From NCBI RefSeq assembly GCF_033807715.1, contig NC_084599.1, positions 5,756,125-5,820,124 of the forward strand: DNA of 64,000 nt. Direction: 5' to 3'. A program made the position numbers and the translations under genes. The stretch's first letter is position 1; every line of letters starts with the position of its first letter. The notes beneath the pieces were generated by a model that saw only the letters and a list, made by a program, of their open reading frames with translations, was not told where the DNA came from and did no database searches. The stretch comes from Cololabis saira. Its lineage: Eukaryota > Chordata > Actinopteri > Beloniformes > Belonidae. Shown here piece after piece: positions 1 through 10,793 of this stretch.

Positions 1-10
1 TGTTCAGAAA

Positions 11-220
11 TTGTTCACTCTTAGTCAAGGTCCTCACAGCATGTGCAGCTCGCTGCAGTTTAAACAGAAAAAGATAAGGACAACGATGGGAAGCCATAGT
101 TTGTCAGTAGCTGGAGTGAAAATGTGGAATAGCCTAAACAATGAATTAAAGTTAGCAAGAAATTTAACTGTTTTCAAACATGAGTTAAAGAAGCTGTTAT
201 TGAAGGAATATCAAACCTAG
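11..220 (+). pseudogene. LINE reverse-transcriptase ORF, C-terminal end (partial)
   Basis: The last ~70 codons of the LINE ORF2 product, which in the full family carries reverse transcriptase. The frame contains the 'HSLSVAGVKMWNSL' stretch, which resembles the C-terminal 'G.K.WNSLP' motif common in fish Rex1/L2/CR1-type LINEs. It matches the end of the long ORF at 48,524-50,419 with a few substitutions and the same termination point. The catalytic part lies outside the window. Confidence 0.8.
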
Positions 221-406
221 GTACAGGAAGGCAATGTCTGGCTATGTGTACGAAACAATGGCAATGGGGGAAAATCAGCACTGGAGCACCTGGCATGGAA
301 ACAAAACATGGAAACAAAACAAAGTGACTATAAAATGTGTGTGTGTGAAATTGAGCTCTATCACAGCACAGCAGATATCACGACCAAGCAGAACATAAAA
401 TCAAGA

Positions 407-2241
407 ATGGAGATTCTGAACTGGTCAGTAAATGCTATTGACAAGGGCCGGGTTTCCCAGATCAGTTAAGTAGTTCTTAACAGCGAAAGACTTCTTTCAA
501 ACCTTCTTAAGGAGCCTGTGAAAGAAAATCGCGTTTCCCAGAGTTGCTCTTAGCTTAAGTATCTCTTTCATTAAGAAGGAAATGAAAGATGCTGCTGACC
601 CAGTCTTTACAACCATCTTACTGAACAAAGACACACAGATCCAGCCGCGTCAAGCAAATCAATATCACACCAAGCAATGAGATATTAAAACAATGCACCC
701 CGCACAAATTTTGATCTATTTTATACTTTAGATTTATATTGTTTAGCATTTATTGGTGACAGCAAAGGAAAAAAAAAAGAAAAATAAGGAATAACAAGTG
801 TGTTCCTGTATATGCTTTATGCTTTATGCACAAATAAAACGATCATCATGAATATCATTTATTTGATAATTTGGCTGCTATACAGCATATTCTCGCTGCA
901 AATCAACCGCGTCGCCGCGCGAAGCAGAACTGTTTTTATGAACGCATTCCTGCGTCAGCACTTCAGTCCCCTGGACGTGTCGGACCGGGCTGTCAGACCG
1001 GGACACCTGCGCCGTGCCCGAGCCCGAGCACCTATGTGATGACAGGGAAGCAGCAGCTGAAGAACAGGATCCTTTGATGAATCGTTCATTACAGTCTCAA
1101 ATATAATCAATGGTGTCGGTTTATATTAAAGAATCTTTTTGCCCAGAAGAAAAAAGAGCGAAGACAACGACCCATAACTATTTTCTTCTCTTGAAAAAAC
1201 CTGCACCGCGGGGTTTAGGATAAAAAGACGCTGCAGCGCGAGTCGGGATGCAGGGTCTCAGAAGAGGAGGAATACGTGCGAGGCGGGGCTGATCTCTGCA
1301 ATCTGAAGCGCTCTATAATTGTAAAAAGAATTTCACTTATCACGGGTTCTTTTTGGAACATAACCCCTGCGAAAAACCAGGGATTGCTGTAATTCCACGT
1401 TGCGATTTGCGAAACTCGCCTTCTCTTGGCTCATGTTTTTGAACACACACAAACGCCCACCCCGTTTCCTCCCGGTTTCTGCGTGTGGGGAAAAAAGCCT
1501 CACTGTAGCCAGAAATAACGGAGTAACGCACCGTTTGGATGAAAAAGGGTCATTGAATTATATTTATCATCTTAATTTTTTATTATAACGCACAGGCAGC
1601 AGTGAATTAGTGCGTTAGGCAGCAGTGCTGCGTGTGAAAATGCGCTGATAGTGATCGGTGATCGATTTGCCTGGCATCGATTCATTTGGTTTCAGAATCG
1701 GACAGCTGCTCCAAAGAGCTTCTGAAAGAGCGAAACTAAAGGACGGTGTTAAGAAGTCATCTGGGAAACACCCGTATCTTAGGGTTCTCTCTTAGTTCAA
1801 ACCTTCTTTGAACCTCTCTTAAATCCTTAAGAGAGGTTGGATCTGGGAAACCCGGCCAAGATTTTTTCTACACGGCGTGCTGGGACAGGGGAACCGGCCT
1901 GTCCAGATGGGACATTCTTGGCGGGGTACACTATGGACAGTTGGAATAAATGGAAAGTGGTGTGTCTTGGGGTGCTGGATATGGAAGACGTGGAGGACGT
2001 CTATATCTTCACGGGCATGACGGTGGGCCTGGTGATCCTAGGGCTTGGCGGGGTCTGGATGCTACAAAAGTTGAGAAAAGTGAGAGCTGATCAGGCAAAG
2101 CTGCTCTCTGGCCTCTCTGACATCCAGGGGAGACTGACCAGTGTATGGTCGGATGTGTCCAAAGCTCGTGAGGAGATGAAGTCAGTACGAGCGGAGGGGG
2201 CAAAGGCTGTGGCGGCTAGAGAGCCAGAGGACAGCGACTAA
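407..2241 (+). pseudogene. LINE-linked small membrane-protein ORF, interrupted by a transposon
   Basis: The first 13 codons are at 407-445 and the remainder at 1,861-2,241. Between them lies a DNA transposon plus a duplicated AAG. Apart from the insertion the frame has no stop or frameshift (139 codons plus stop). Features match the intact copy at 50,606: an N-terminal 'STRRAGTGEPACPDGTF' segment, a 'EDVED' acidic motif, one predicted membrane helix of ~20 residues, then a basic, coiled-coil-like tail. Relative to the intact copy there are 10 synonymous and 5 replacement codon differences plus two extra codons near the C terminus. The function is unknown to me and no family name is assigned. 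Confidence 0.8.
446..1857. mobile_element. Non-autonomous DNA transposon with 17-bp TIRs, inserted in the LINE
   Basis: The ends are perfect inverted repeats (GGCCGGGTTTCCCAGAT at the left, its complement at the right). They are flanked by a 3-bp AAG duplication (443-445 and 1,858-1,860). The empty site is visible in the uninterrupted LINE copy at 50,644. Subterminal 'gtttcccaga' and 'cttaag' motifs recur inside both ends. The 1,412-bp interior shows only short ORFs and no transposase I recognise. A 3-bp duplication fits PIF/Harbinger-type integration, but the superfamily is unassigned. Confidence 0.85.
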
Positions 2242-2689
2242 TCAAAATCTGCATTGACACACGCACCTCCATTGCAAAGTGGATTGCATGCAAAAAGAGA
2301 CTTGGACATAAAAATAACTGAACAGTGGACACAGTAGTAAATCACAGGAACGGTGATCAGGATGAGTGGACTGGACACGTGTACAAACATACATGCTATC
2401 TGGACTGTGAAGGATGAAATTGGACAAATTGTTATGTGGTAAACTATGTATCTTACTGAATTCTGTTGTTGATGTGATCATGAATCTTACATAGAACGGG
2501 GCGGGACTTTGATAAGCGTCAGCTTCTCCCGTACCCTTTTCGTCATGTGCTGAGTATGCAATGTATAATGTTCTGGAGATGAAATGTGTCTATATAAACA
2601 TGCCGAAATAAACGAAATAAAAAAAAAAAAAAAAAAAGCGGGGCAAATTGCGGGCGCTAATGCAGCGCAATTCACAGCACTATTTGCGG

Positions 2690-3457
2690 GCGCAATCTAT
2701 TCTTTGTGGATTTACCCCTTAGTGTTGTGACGGTCATATTTTTTGAAAACAATGTCTTCGTCAATTCTTCAGTTAGCTCAATGAAAGCTTTTTCATGTTC
2801 ACTTCATTTCTTCTCTGACAGATGTTTGTTTCTGGCCGCTTGGATGTTAGTTTGAGAAATATAGTGTCCCAGGCAGCTTCTGTGATATTTTGCATCATAT
2901 GCAAATAAATCATCACAATTGAGCATACGGAGATGGATTTTATCATCAAATCTTTCTGAGGCTGCACTGAGGACCTTTGACCTTGTTGTTTCACCTGTAG
3001 CAGTAGTTATAGGAGTCAGGGCTTCTTTCTTTTTGGCTGTCTGGCTGCAAATAAAACATTGCCTGCGGATGTCAAATTCGGGTTCCCTGCTCAATCTTTT
3101 GCTTGGACCTTGATCCTTGGCTGGTCTTGGCTGCTCACTGACTGTAGGCTTGTAGTTGCTTGAACTTACATAACTGGCCCTACACGACTTGTGATAAGAT
3201 ACTTTGGACTTGAAGGACAGTATGTTGTCCGAGTGGGGGGATAGTCTCTTATGGACTTCATCACCCCTTTCTTTGGCAACCCTCAATAAGGTTTTAAGTC
3301 CCTCTAATTTTGGGTTCTTGATATGTGGATTTTTTTTCTCTTGTAGAGGTTTTCCACATATTAAGCACAACCTTCCATCCAGTGTCGGTGAAACTGGATT
3401 GCTTGCTGCCTCTGTTGGCTCCATTCTTACAGTAGAACTCTGGTAAATATGAAACAA
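2690..3457 (-). pseudogene. Cys/His-rich ORF with two zinc-finger-like repeats, one in-frame stop
   Basis: The minus-strand frame of 217 codons has two repeats of the form C-x2-C ... YH-x-SC-x2-x-Y ('LCLICGKPL' with 'YHKSCRASY'; 'QCFICSQT' with 'YHRSCLGHY'). These suggest two zinc-binding modules. After the stop at about 2,804 the same frame continues in recognisable style ('SEHEKAFIELTEEL') for ~35 codons before another stop, so one TGA appears to have broken a longer exon. Such Cys/His modules are frequent in repeat-associated uncharacterised fish proteins, so a transposon or host-gene fragment are both possible. No promoter was seen. Confidence 0.55.
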
Positions 3458-3459
3458 TT

Positions 3460-4903
3460 TGTTTTTTAGTTGGATTTTTTTACATTAGGCCTACATTTGA
3501 TACTATTCTTGGTAAAATGAAATAGGCCTCAAATTTAAGCTCTCCAACAATATCTGTTACTGTTATGCATGTAATGCTGACTTCTTTCATTGCTTCAGAT
3601 TAAAAATAATAATAATACAACAGTATTTTCTAAAATCTAAATATTTATCAAATAGGAATACCATTGTGTTACATTTGTGTACCTGTTATCTGTGGTTTCT
3701 TTAGTTTGTGGCAGAGAGCACATCTCCACCTGGACAGCCATGTGTGAGGATTTGGATAGAATGATGCAAGCCACAGTTCCTCCCCCAGCTCTCATTGGTT
3801 GAACTTAATTGACTTCAATTTACCGCTTAAAGTGATAGTACCTACAGGAATCCATTGGTGTAATGCTGCTCTGTATTTAGAGGCCTGCAATTCTCAATGA
3901 CACATGTATAAATATGTCTAATTTGCAATAAACCTGTACAAAATCTGTCCATACAACCACTGGTTATTGTTTAATAGCATCTTCAACTATGCTGAAACAG
4001 CTTATTTGACATGAATATATGTTTCTGTTCTAATTGAAAGAAAGTAGAGGAGTCCTAACTACAAAAGTACAATCTCCGCCTAATGTAAATGTGTATTTAC
4101 AGGGCCACATTTCAGTATTTCTTTAGGTTAATTACATTCTGACTCTTTGGTGATGTAGGGTAGACACCTGGTTCATATGTCAATAAATGTGATGAAGAAA
4201 GGGGTGAGCATTCTCAAGTTATAAGCTTTTTTGTCACCTTTGCCCTATGCGGATTTACCTTTTTCAGAGATTGGGGTAGGTCTAAATAATAGCCAAAAAT
4301 AATAATTTCTCCCAAAAATGAAAGTTCACAACCATCCATTTCATTAATGGTTGACCCTAAAGATCACAAAAAACATGGTTGTGCTTTGTTCTAACTCGGG
4401 TAGGGGTATCTCAAAATTTGATGGCCTCTGCTGCTACACTATCAGCAGAAGGAACCCTCAGTAGATATTTCCTTCTGCAGCAGGAACCCTCTGTAGATGT
4501 TTCCTGTCTGACTTCATCAGTGTTTCATGGTTGTGGAGGATTTTTTTTTCCATTCTTCCCTCTAATTTTACTTTCTGTACGCTCATCTCTACTCAGGTCT
4601 CTCAAGGTCCCACTATGGCATTTCAATCAGGTCCAGGTCTGGACTTTGATCAAGTCATTCCAGAACCAGGATTCTTCTTCTGGTCTACACATGAGTCCTT
4701 GTTCCAGGTGTATATTAATGATCAAATCAAATAAAATTAAACTTTATTTATAGAGCACTTTTCATACAAAAATTGCAATACATAAAACAAATAAACATAA
4801 AACGTATTAATGCCTCTTTTTAAAAACATAAACAGTCTCTCCGGCCCTGAGGTTTTCCGGGAGGCTGTTCCACAATCGGGACTACCAACTAGTCCTTGAT
4901 AAT
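3460..4903. other. Stretch without a recognised gene
   Basis: AT-rich sequence with several AATAAA-like motifs and short ORFs lacking family motifs. The last part (about 4,725-4,860, 'aaactttatttatagagcac') has the look of the 3' tail of a common fish LINE/SINE. Nothing else was identified. Confidence 0.4.
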
Positions 4904-4908
4904 GAAAC

Positions 4909-5014
4909 TGTTGGATGTTTTTGTTTATGTTCTTCTATTGACCACACTAACCGGAAGTGGGTGGAGTCACACAGGTGTTTTTGATTTGTGATTGTCAATA
5001 AATGACTCCGGCTT
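4909..5014 (+). repeat. copia 5' LTR, left part
   Basis: Begins TGTTGGATG and matches the first 106 bp of the 3' LTR at 18,855 with two substitutions. It includes an AATAAA at about 4,997. It is cut after 'ggctt' by a LINE insertion and resumes at 8,341. Confidence 0.92.
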
Positions 5015-5347
5015 ATTTATTTGTTTATTTTATTGAGATCCCCATTAGCTGCAGCAGAAACTGCAGCTATTCTTCCTGGGGTCTTAACAAGAAAATGCAA
5101 TACAAAAGAAAACAACATAGAAAAAAAACTTAAAAAAATAAAAACACAGAAAGAACAAGAAGAAAAAAAAAAATATGTATACAAAATCAAGATATCTTAA
5201 GGATCAAGACAAGAACAGAAACCAAGTCAACTATATCCTCCCCACATATGCCTAATATATACATTATATATACACACACACATATACCCATCATATAATA
5301 CTCTATCCTATTCAACATTCCAAGTCAAATTCTATATTATATTCACA

Positions 5348-5402
<55 letters not shown>

Positions 5403-5612
5403 ACATACATACATACACATCCACACATACATACCTACATATGTATACACACATACATACATACACACACTCATATATATCTATTCTATAATAATAGAAT
5501 ATAACATATATACTATATATATATAATATAACACTACTATGCAATAATACCATTATATCTCATGTACTAAAAACAATCATATTACATACACAACTATTAC
5601 ACACCGAAACCA

Positions 5613-6434
5613 TTACTTGGACAGATATTTTTTAAGTAGTATTCTGAATTGATTATTGTTAGCAAGTTTTACATGATTGGGTAAAGAATTCCATTCTTTC
5701 ATTCCTCTATACAGGACTGTACGTTTGATGGCATTAGATCTAACCTTAGGTATTGTAAAATTTCCAACAGTTGCATGTCTAGTGTTGTGACAGTGATTTT
5801 CTGCACTAAAAGAGAGGTTATCAAACAAATCATATGGCTTTTTTAAAACAGATATGTTTCTTATCACAATCAACAGTGAGTATATGAGTCTGTCTTTGAC
5901 CAATAACCAGTTGAGTTTCTTGTGCATAGAGATTATATTTGTCCTATTGTCGCACTTGAGAATAGTGCGGGCAGCTCTGTTTTGTATAATTTGCAAAGCA
6001 TTCAACATTTCACCATTAGCACTGGACCAAACTGCTGGGCAATAGTCAAGGTTTGATAGTATAAGTGATTGAATAGCTGTTTTTAAAATCCTATGATTCA
6101 TATAGAATGCATGTCTTCTTACAATAAATATACCCCTCCCCATCTTTGTAATGATATTAGAAATATGTTTTTTCCATGAAAGTTTGTTGTCTACTATTAC
6201 TCCCAGAAGTTTGGTTTCGTCCACTTGTTTTATGATGATGTCATTGACCTTGATATACAAAACAGGATTCTTATCAATATTATGATTTGACCCGATAATC
6301 ATACAGTTGGATTTTGATAAATTTAGGGCTAGCTTGTTTGCTCTGACCCATTCCGCTATACTAATTAATTCGTTATTTATAATAGTTTCTAATTCCTTTA
6401 ATAGTCTTTGCAGAAGCATATATAGTCGAGTCAT
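5613..6434 (-). pseudogene. LINE reverse-transcriptase C-terminal part
   Basis: Continuation of the preceding ORF after a single frame change near 6,400. It contains thumb-type motifs ('KLLGVIVDNKLSWKKHI', 'LDYCPAVWSSA', 'LQIIQNRAARTI') and the terminal 'GMKEWNSLP' motif shared by Rex1/L2/CR1-like LINEs. It ends at a stop at 5,613. It belongs to the same truncated insertion. Confidence 0.88.
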
Positions 6435-8334
6435 CCGCGTACATCACTGTATTCACTTTTTCTAGTGCCCATGGTAAGTCATTCGTAAAGATTGTGAACA
6501 ATAAAGGTCCAAGACAGCTTCCTTGAGGAACTCCACATGTTATGGTTTTGTTTTCTGAGTAGCTGCCATTAAAAAACACAGATTGCGTCCTGTTGGACAG
6601 ATAACTGTAGAACCAGTTGAGTGCAGATTGCTCAAAGCCGTAACAAGCCAGTTTTTCTAATAGTATGTTATGATCTATAATGTCAAAAGCCGCTGAAAAG
6701 TCTAGAAATACAGCACCAATCATGTTTTTCATTTCAATTTCCCTCAGCCAATCATCAGACATGACCGTCAACGCCGTTGCAGTGGAGTGAGCCTTTCTAT
6801 ATGCATGTTGTGAAGTACTGATTATTTCATTATCTGATAAATAATTATTAATTTGTTCATACACAATTGTTTCCATCATCTTTCCAAGTATCGGTAGCAG
6901 GCTTATTGGACGACTATTTGAGCCAGAAAAAGGTAGTCTCTTATTTTTTGTTAGTGGAACTATTTTTGCTTGCTTCCAGGCAAGAGGACATGTGCCGCAT
7001 GTAAAGCTTAAGTTTATGATGTGAACCAACGCTGGAGCAATGTCATCAGCAACCACCCTCAGAAGCCTGCTGTCTAGGCCATCAAGACCAGCTGGTTTGT
7101 CTTTGCCCTTTGTCAATAGTTCAATAATCTTTTCCGTGTTAACATTTACCAGTTTGAACTTAGAATTTCTATTTTTCATAATTTTATTTCTTATTAATAT
7201 ATGAGATATATCATTACTTTGATTAGTCATACTTTCTCTTAGATTCACTACTTTGCTTATAAAATAATCATTTAAATAATTGGCAATGCCACTGGGCTTA
7301 GTAATAAACTCACCATCCTTTTCCAGAAAAGCTGGATTGTTTTTATCTTTCCTACCTGTCAGTTCATTTAAGACCTTCCATAGTTTTTTACTATCATTCC
7401 CCACCTCCTTTACTCGATTCTCAAAATATAATTTCTTCTTTTTCCTGTTTAGTTTGGTAACACAGTTTCTCTTTTTCTTATATAGATCCCAGTCACATTT
7501 GCTACCGGTTATAATTGCAGTTTTTTTCATTAGATCTCTCATTTTCATACCCTCTTTAATTTCATTATCTAACCAGGGTGTGATTGTATTCCTGACAGTG
7601 AACTTTTTTAATGGTGCATGTTTTTCCACCAGTGGAAAAAATAATCTATAAAATTTAGTCAGGGCTATTTCTGGATTGTTGGCTTCAAATACTTCCAGCC
7701 AGCATACTTCTTTCACCTCTTTAACAAATACCTCTTTATTAAACATACTGTATGATCTTTTCAGCACTGTTTTGGGTCCAGGTTTACCCACTCTAATATT
7801 TTTCACCATTATAACTAGATTATGATCGCTACAGCCAATGGGCAGAGACAAAATACTACTGCAAAGCTCTGGGGAATTTGTAAATATATGATCTATGCAT
7901 GTGGCTGTTTTAGTACCATCTTGTTTTACACATATTCTAGTAGGTTTATTCATGACTTGAGTTAGTCCACAAGTTGTAGTGGCAATTTGCAGCTTGGTTT
8001 TTAATGGACAGTTACAGGCAAGCCAGTCAATGTTCAGATCACCCATAAAGTAAGTATCCTGACCCACCACGGTGTTATTCTCCAGCATTTCGCAGATTGT
8101 TTCTAGATATTCCTTGTTGGCACTAGGAGGTCTGTAGCAGCAACCAAGTAAAAAAGGCTTTTTGTGAGGTAAATAGGTTTGTAACCACAGTATTTCAATA
8201 TTGTAATTCATCATATCCGAACGCACTTTTACTGGAACATGATCTCGAACGTAGAAAGCTACTCCCCCACCATATCTATTTCTATCCCTTCTGTAGATGT
8301 TGTAACCTTTTATCTGTAACTCGGCGTCATCAAA
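6373..8334 (-). pseudogene. LINE endonuclease-reverse transcriptase ORF, 5'-truncated
   Basis: The open frame begins at the truncation point inside an APE-type endonuclease: 'GGGVAFYVRD', 'LLGCCYRPPSA' and 'GDLNID' with 'GCSDHNLV' later. A linker and reverse transcriptase follow: 'RPISLLPILGKMME', 'AFDIIDH', 'GVPQGSCLGPLLF' and the catalytic 'YADD'. The frame breaks just after the YADD box and continues in another frame at 6,434-5,613. There is no start codon because the 5' end is missing. Confidence 0.88.
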
Positions 8335-8340
8335 AGGCTT

Positions 8341-8465
8341 GCCGGCTCCAGCAGAGAGTGCAGCGCTATATGCCAGTCAAACGCAGTGGATGATTGTGAC
8401 TGAGTTATTTCCTCCGTTATGGTTTCCTATCGGCATTCCAGCCCTTAAACATGGCAGCGTCAACA
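8341..8465 (+). repeat. copia 5' LTR, right part
   Basis: Resumes at the base after the LINE target duplication and ends ...GTCAACA at 8,465. It aligns with 18,961-19,085, including the terminal 'aacatggcagcgtcaaca'. The gag start codon at 8,451 lies in this LTR segment. Confidence 0.92.
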
Positions 8466-9440
8466 GGTTATGGGCCCAGAAAGGAGTTTGGAAGCCGATG
8501 GAATCGTTTGTGTTTCGACGGAGATGAAAAGAACTACGAGTTATGGGAGACGAAATTCCTGGCGCACCTGCGCTTGATTGATCTCAAGAGCACGATATTG
8601 AGTGAACCACCTGGAGATGGTGACGAGAACGCGGACGAGGACGCCGACAAGAATGAGCAGGTGTATGCTGAATTAATCCAGTTCCTGGATGACAAAAGTT
8701 TGTCCCTTGTGATGAGAGACGCTGCTGATGATGGCAGGAAAGCATTAAAAATCCTGAGACATCATTATGCCGGCGCGGGGAAGCCGCGCGTTATAAGTTT
8801 GTACACTGAACTGACATCTCTTCAGAAGGCCGTCAACGAGAGTGTTACTGACTACATTATCCGCGCAGAGACGGCGATCACTGCACTGCGAAATGCAGGA
8901 GAGACTCTGAGCGATGGATTACTGACTGCCATGATTTTAAAGGGCCTGCCAGAGGCGTTTAAGCCATTCTCTGTGCACGTTACGCAAAGTGATGAAACGT
9001 TAACCTTTGCGGAGTTCAAGACCAAGTTGAGAAGTTATGAAAGCAAGGAGAAATTTGCGGCTGACTGCTCAACTGAGGACAATGTGATGAAAATTGGTGA
9101 GAGGAGAAGAGCCGATGTCAGCTTAATCACCTGTTATTCCTGCGGCCTGAAAGGACACATGGCCCGGGACTGCGCAAAAAGCACGGAGATGCGCAGAGAT
9201 CAGAGACGGTGGTGCAGTTTCTGCAAGAGTTCCGGGCATCGAGATGCAAACTGCAGACGGAAGAAGCAGGATAAAGCCAAACAAGCAGTGGACGGAGAGG
9301 ACCACACCTTCGCTTTCATGGTGGACCAGGGCGCTCCTGTCTGCAGGATGAAGGAGAGGGGCCTTATGGTGGATTCTGGCGCAACAAGGCACATCGTGAC
9401 TGACATCACCAGATTTGAGTTTTTCGACGCAAGTTTCTAG
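8451..9440 (+). pseudogene. copia Gag with zinc knuckle and protease start; in-frame TAG
   Basis: 329 codons from ATG 8,451. Near the start is the copia-type 'FDGDEKNYELWETKF' capsid signature. A UBN2-like gag region follows (about residues 40-200), then a CCHC knuckle 'CYSCGLKGHMARDC', a second Cys/His motif 'CSFCKSSGHRDANC', and the protease active site 'MVDSGATRHIV'. No other in-frame ATG precedes the capsid signature, so translation should start inside the LTR. A TAG at 9,438-9,440 interrupts what is one gag-pol ORF in copia elements; the frame continues at once with 'HVLELADG'. Readthrough or simple mutation are both possible. Confidence 0.88.
8466..8479 (+). other. copia primer-binding site (initiator tRNA-Met anticodon region)
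   Basis: The first 14 bases after the LTR, GGTTATGGGCCCAG, are complementary to the anticodon stem-loop side of vertebrate initiator tRNA-Met (CTGGGCCCATAACC). Known copia-type elements prime from the internal half of initiator tRNA rather than its 3' CCA end. The site falls inside the gag reading frame. Confidence 0.85.
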
Positions 9441-9890
9441 CCACAGAGTCACGTTCTGGAGTTGGCTGATGGGGTGAAAACCAGCGGAGTTGCGGAGAAA
9501 AGGGGTACTGCCAAGTTTCATCTGAGAGACATCAACGGGAGAGTTGTGGATGTGCTGCTAACGGACGCGCTGTATGTCCCGTCGTTTGCGCAGGACATAT
9601 TCTCCGTCAAAGCGGCAACTGCTCAGGGAGCAACGGTAATCTTCAAAGAAGGTCAGAACAGACTCATTCACAAAATGGTGCAGCTTTTGACATTCATGTG
9701 TGTGACAGACTGTTTTATCTGAAAACAGTTAAGGACCTAAGTGATGTTTGCAATGGTTGCTATGACATCCAGACGTGGCATGAAATTTTAGGCCATTGTA
9801 ATTACGATGATGTGTTGAGTCTGGAGAGTGTTGCAAAGGGTATGAAAATTAAGAACAAATCTGAAAAGTCTGTAATTGAAATGTGAAGTG
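9441..9890 (+). pseudogene. copia protease end and GAG-pre-integrase region, frameshifted
   Basis: Same frame as gag up to 9,722 ('LTDALYVPSFAQDIFSV', a conserved post-protease motif). A shift to another frame follows (9,698-9,886) with 'WHEILGHCNYDDVLSL', the GAG-pre-integrase H-x3-H signature. A second shift restores the original frame before the 'C-EVC-IQGK' zinc cysteines at about 9,880. Two compensating frame changes indicate decay after insertion. Confidence 0.82.
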
Positions 9891-10793
9891 TGTATTCAAG
9901 GAAAATTTGCACAGAGCAGAAACCGAGAACCGGATGAAAAAGCAAAGGGTGTTCTAGAACTAGTACATGCAGACCTGGCTGGACCAGTACAGCCTGTAGC
10001 AAAAGATGGATTAAGATATGCTTTAGCGTTTACTGATGACTATTCTGGTGCCATCTTTACTTATTTCTTAAAAGCCAAGAGTGATGCTCTTAAAGGTACA
10101 GAAAAGTTTATTGCTGATGTTGCACCTTATGGTAAAATTAAAACTTTAAGATCAGATAATGGAACTGAATTTACATCATGTGATTTTCAGTCACTGCTCA
10201 GCAGAAATTCCATTAGACATGAAAGATCAGCCCCTCATTCCCCCCATCAGAATGGGACAGCTGAAAGAAGTTGGAGGACTTTATTTGAGATGGCCCGGTG
10301 CATGTTAATTGAGAGTCATTTACCAAAAGAGTTGTGGACTTATGCAGTTCAGGCTGCTGCAATTATTCGTAATCTGTGTTACAACAGACGGCTCAAGCAA
10401 TCTCCATACACTGTGTTAACTGGAGAGAAGCCTGATCTCTCTCAAATGAGAATTTTTGGGTCAGAATGCTATGCCTACAACCATGATAAGAAAAAGCTGG
10501 ATGCACGCTGTGACAAAGGGATTTTTGTAGGTTATGATAAAAACAGTCCTGCATATCTTGTCTTTTATCCAGACACGGGAAGAATACTGAAAAACAGGCT
10601 GGTGAAGTTCATCACAAAGAAAGCTAATGAATGCTATACTCAGACAGATGAAGAAATAGGGGAGCATGTTTTGTCTAGAGAGAGAGTTGGCATGGAGTTA
10701 CCAAAATCTGACCTGGTGCAAATAGCTCCACAAGAAATAAAGGCGGAGACCAGTGACACAAATGTGAGTGCAGATGGGGGAGAAAGCAGTCAT
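9876..10793 (+). pseudogene. copia integrase, open frame
   Basis: Integrase catalytic core with D-D-E signature: 'VHADLAGP', 'FTDDYSGAIF', 'LRSDNGTEF' and 'HQNGTAERSWRTL'. It is followed by the copia 'RIFGSECYAY ... GIFVGYD' region. The copia frame runs into the BEL insertion at 10,794. Subtracting the insert and one target duplication, it continues in frame at 15,859 ('RYPKRERRPPQYY'), so the junction was coding when the BEL element arrived. Confidence 0.9.

Larger units (their letters stand above)
1..2636 (+). mobile_element. 3' end of a LINE carrying an extra membrane-protein ORF
   Basis: This is the truncated 3' portion of a non-LTR retrotransposon; the window starts inside it. It reads: C-terminal end of the reverse-transcriptase ORF (stop at 218-220), a 186-nt spacer, a small ORF starting at 407, a 3' UTR of about 390 nt and a poly-A run at 2,617-2,636. 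The same arrangement with the same spacing occurs at 48,524-51,410, which is the same family at high identity. A 1.4-kb DNA transposon (446-1,857) interrupts the small ORF. The poly-A end and colinearity with the second copy support a retroposed LINE. Confidence 0.85.
5015..8335 (-). mobile_element. 5'-truncated LINE (Rex1/L2/CR1-like) inserted in the copia LTR
   Basis: A minus-strand non-LTR retrotransposon flanked by a 5-bp GGCTT duplication (5,010-5,014 and 8,336-8,340). Its 5' end is truncated inside the endonuclease domain at 8,335. The 3' end at 5,015 is a short A/T repeat tail (complement of 'atttatttgttt'), with AATAAA, preceded by an AT/TG-rich 3' UTR containing a (TA)n tract at 5,350-5,392. 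It encodes endonuclease and reverse transcriptase with one frame change. Confidence 0.9.

Noticed and set aside
2009..2203. Antisense ORF over the membrane-protein gene (also 50,793-50,987)
   Set aside because: Shadow of the sense ORF. The synonymous pattern favours the sense frame.
2242..2481. 79-codon antisense ORF also found at 51,020-51,259
   Set aside because: It is the antisense of the LINE 3' UTR in both copies; its conservation is due to copy relatedness.
9123..9521. 132-codon minus-strand ORF
   Set aside because: Antisense shadow of copia gag zinc-knuckle/protease coding sequence.
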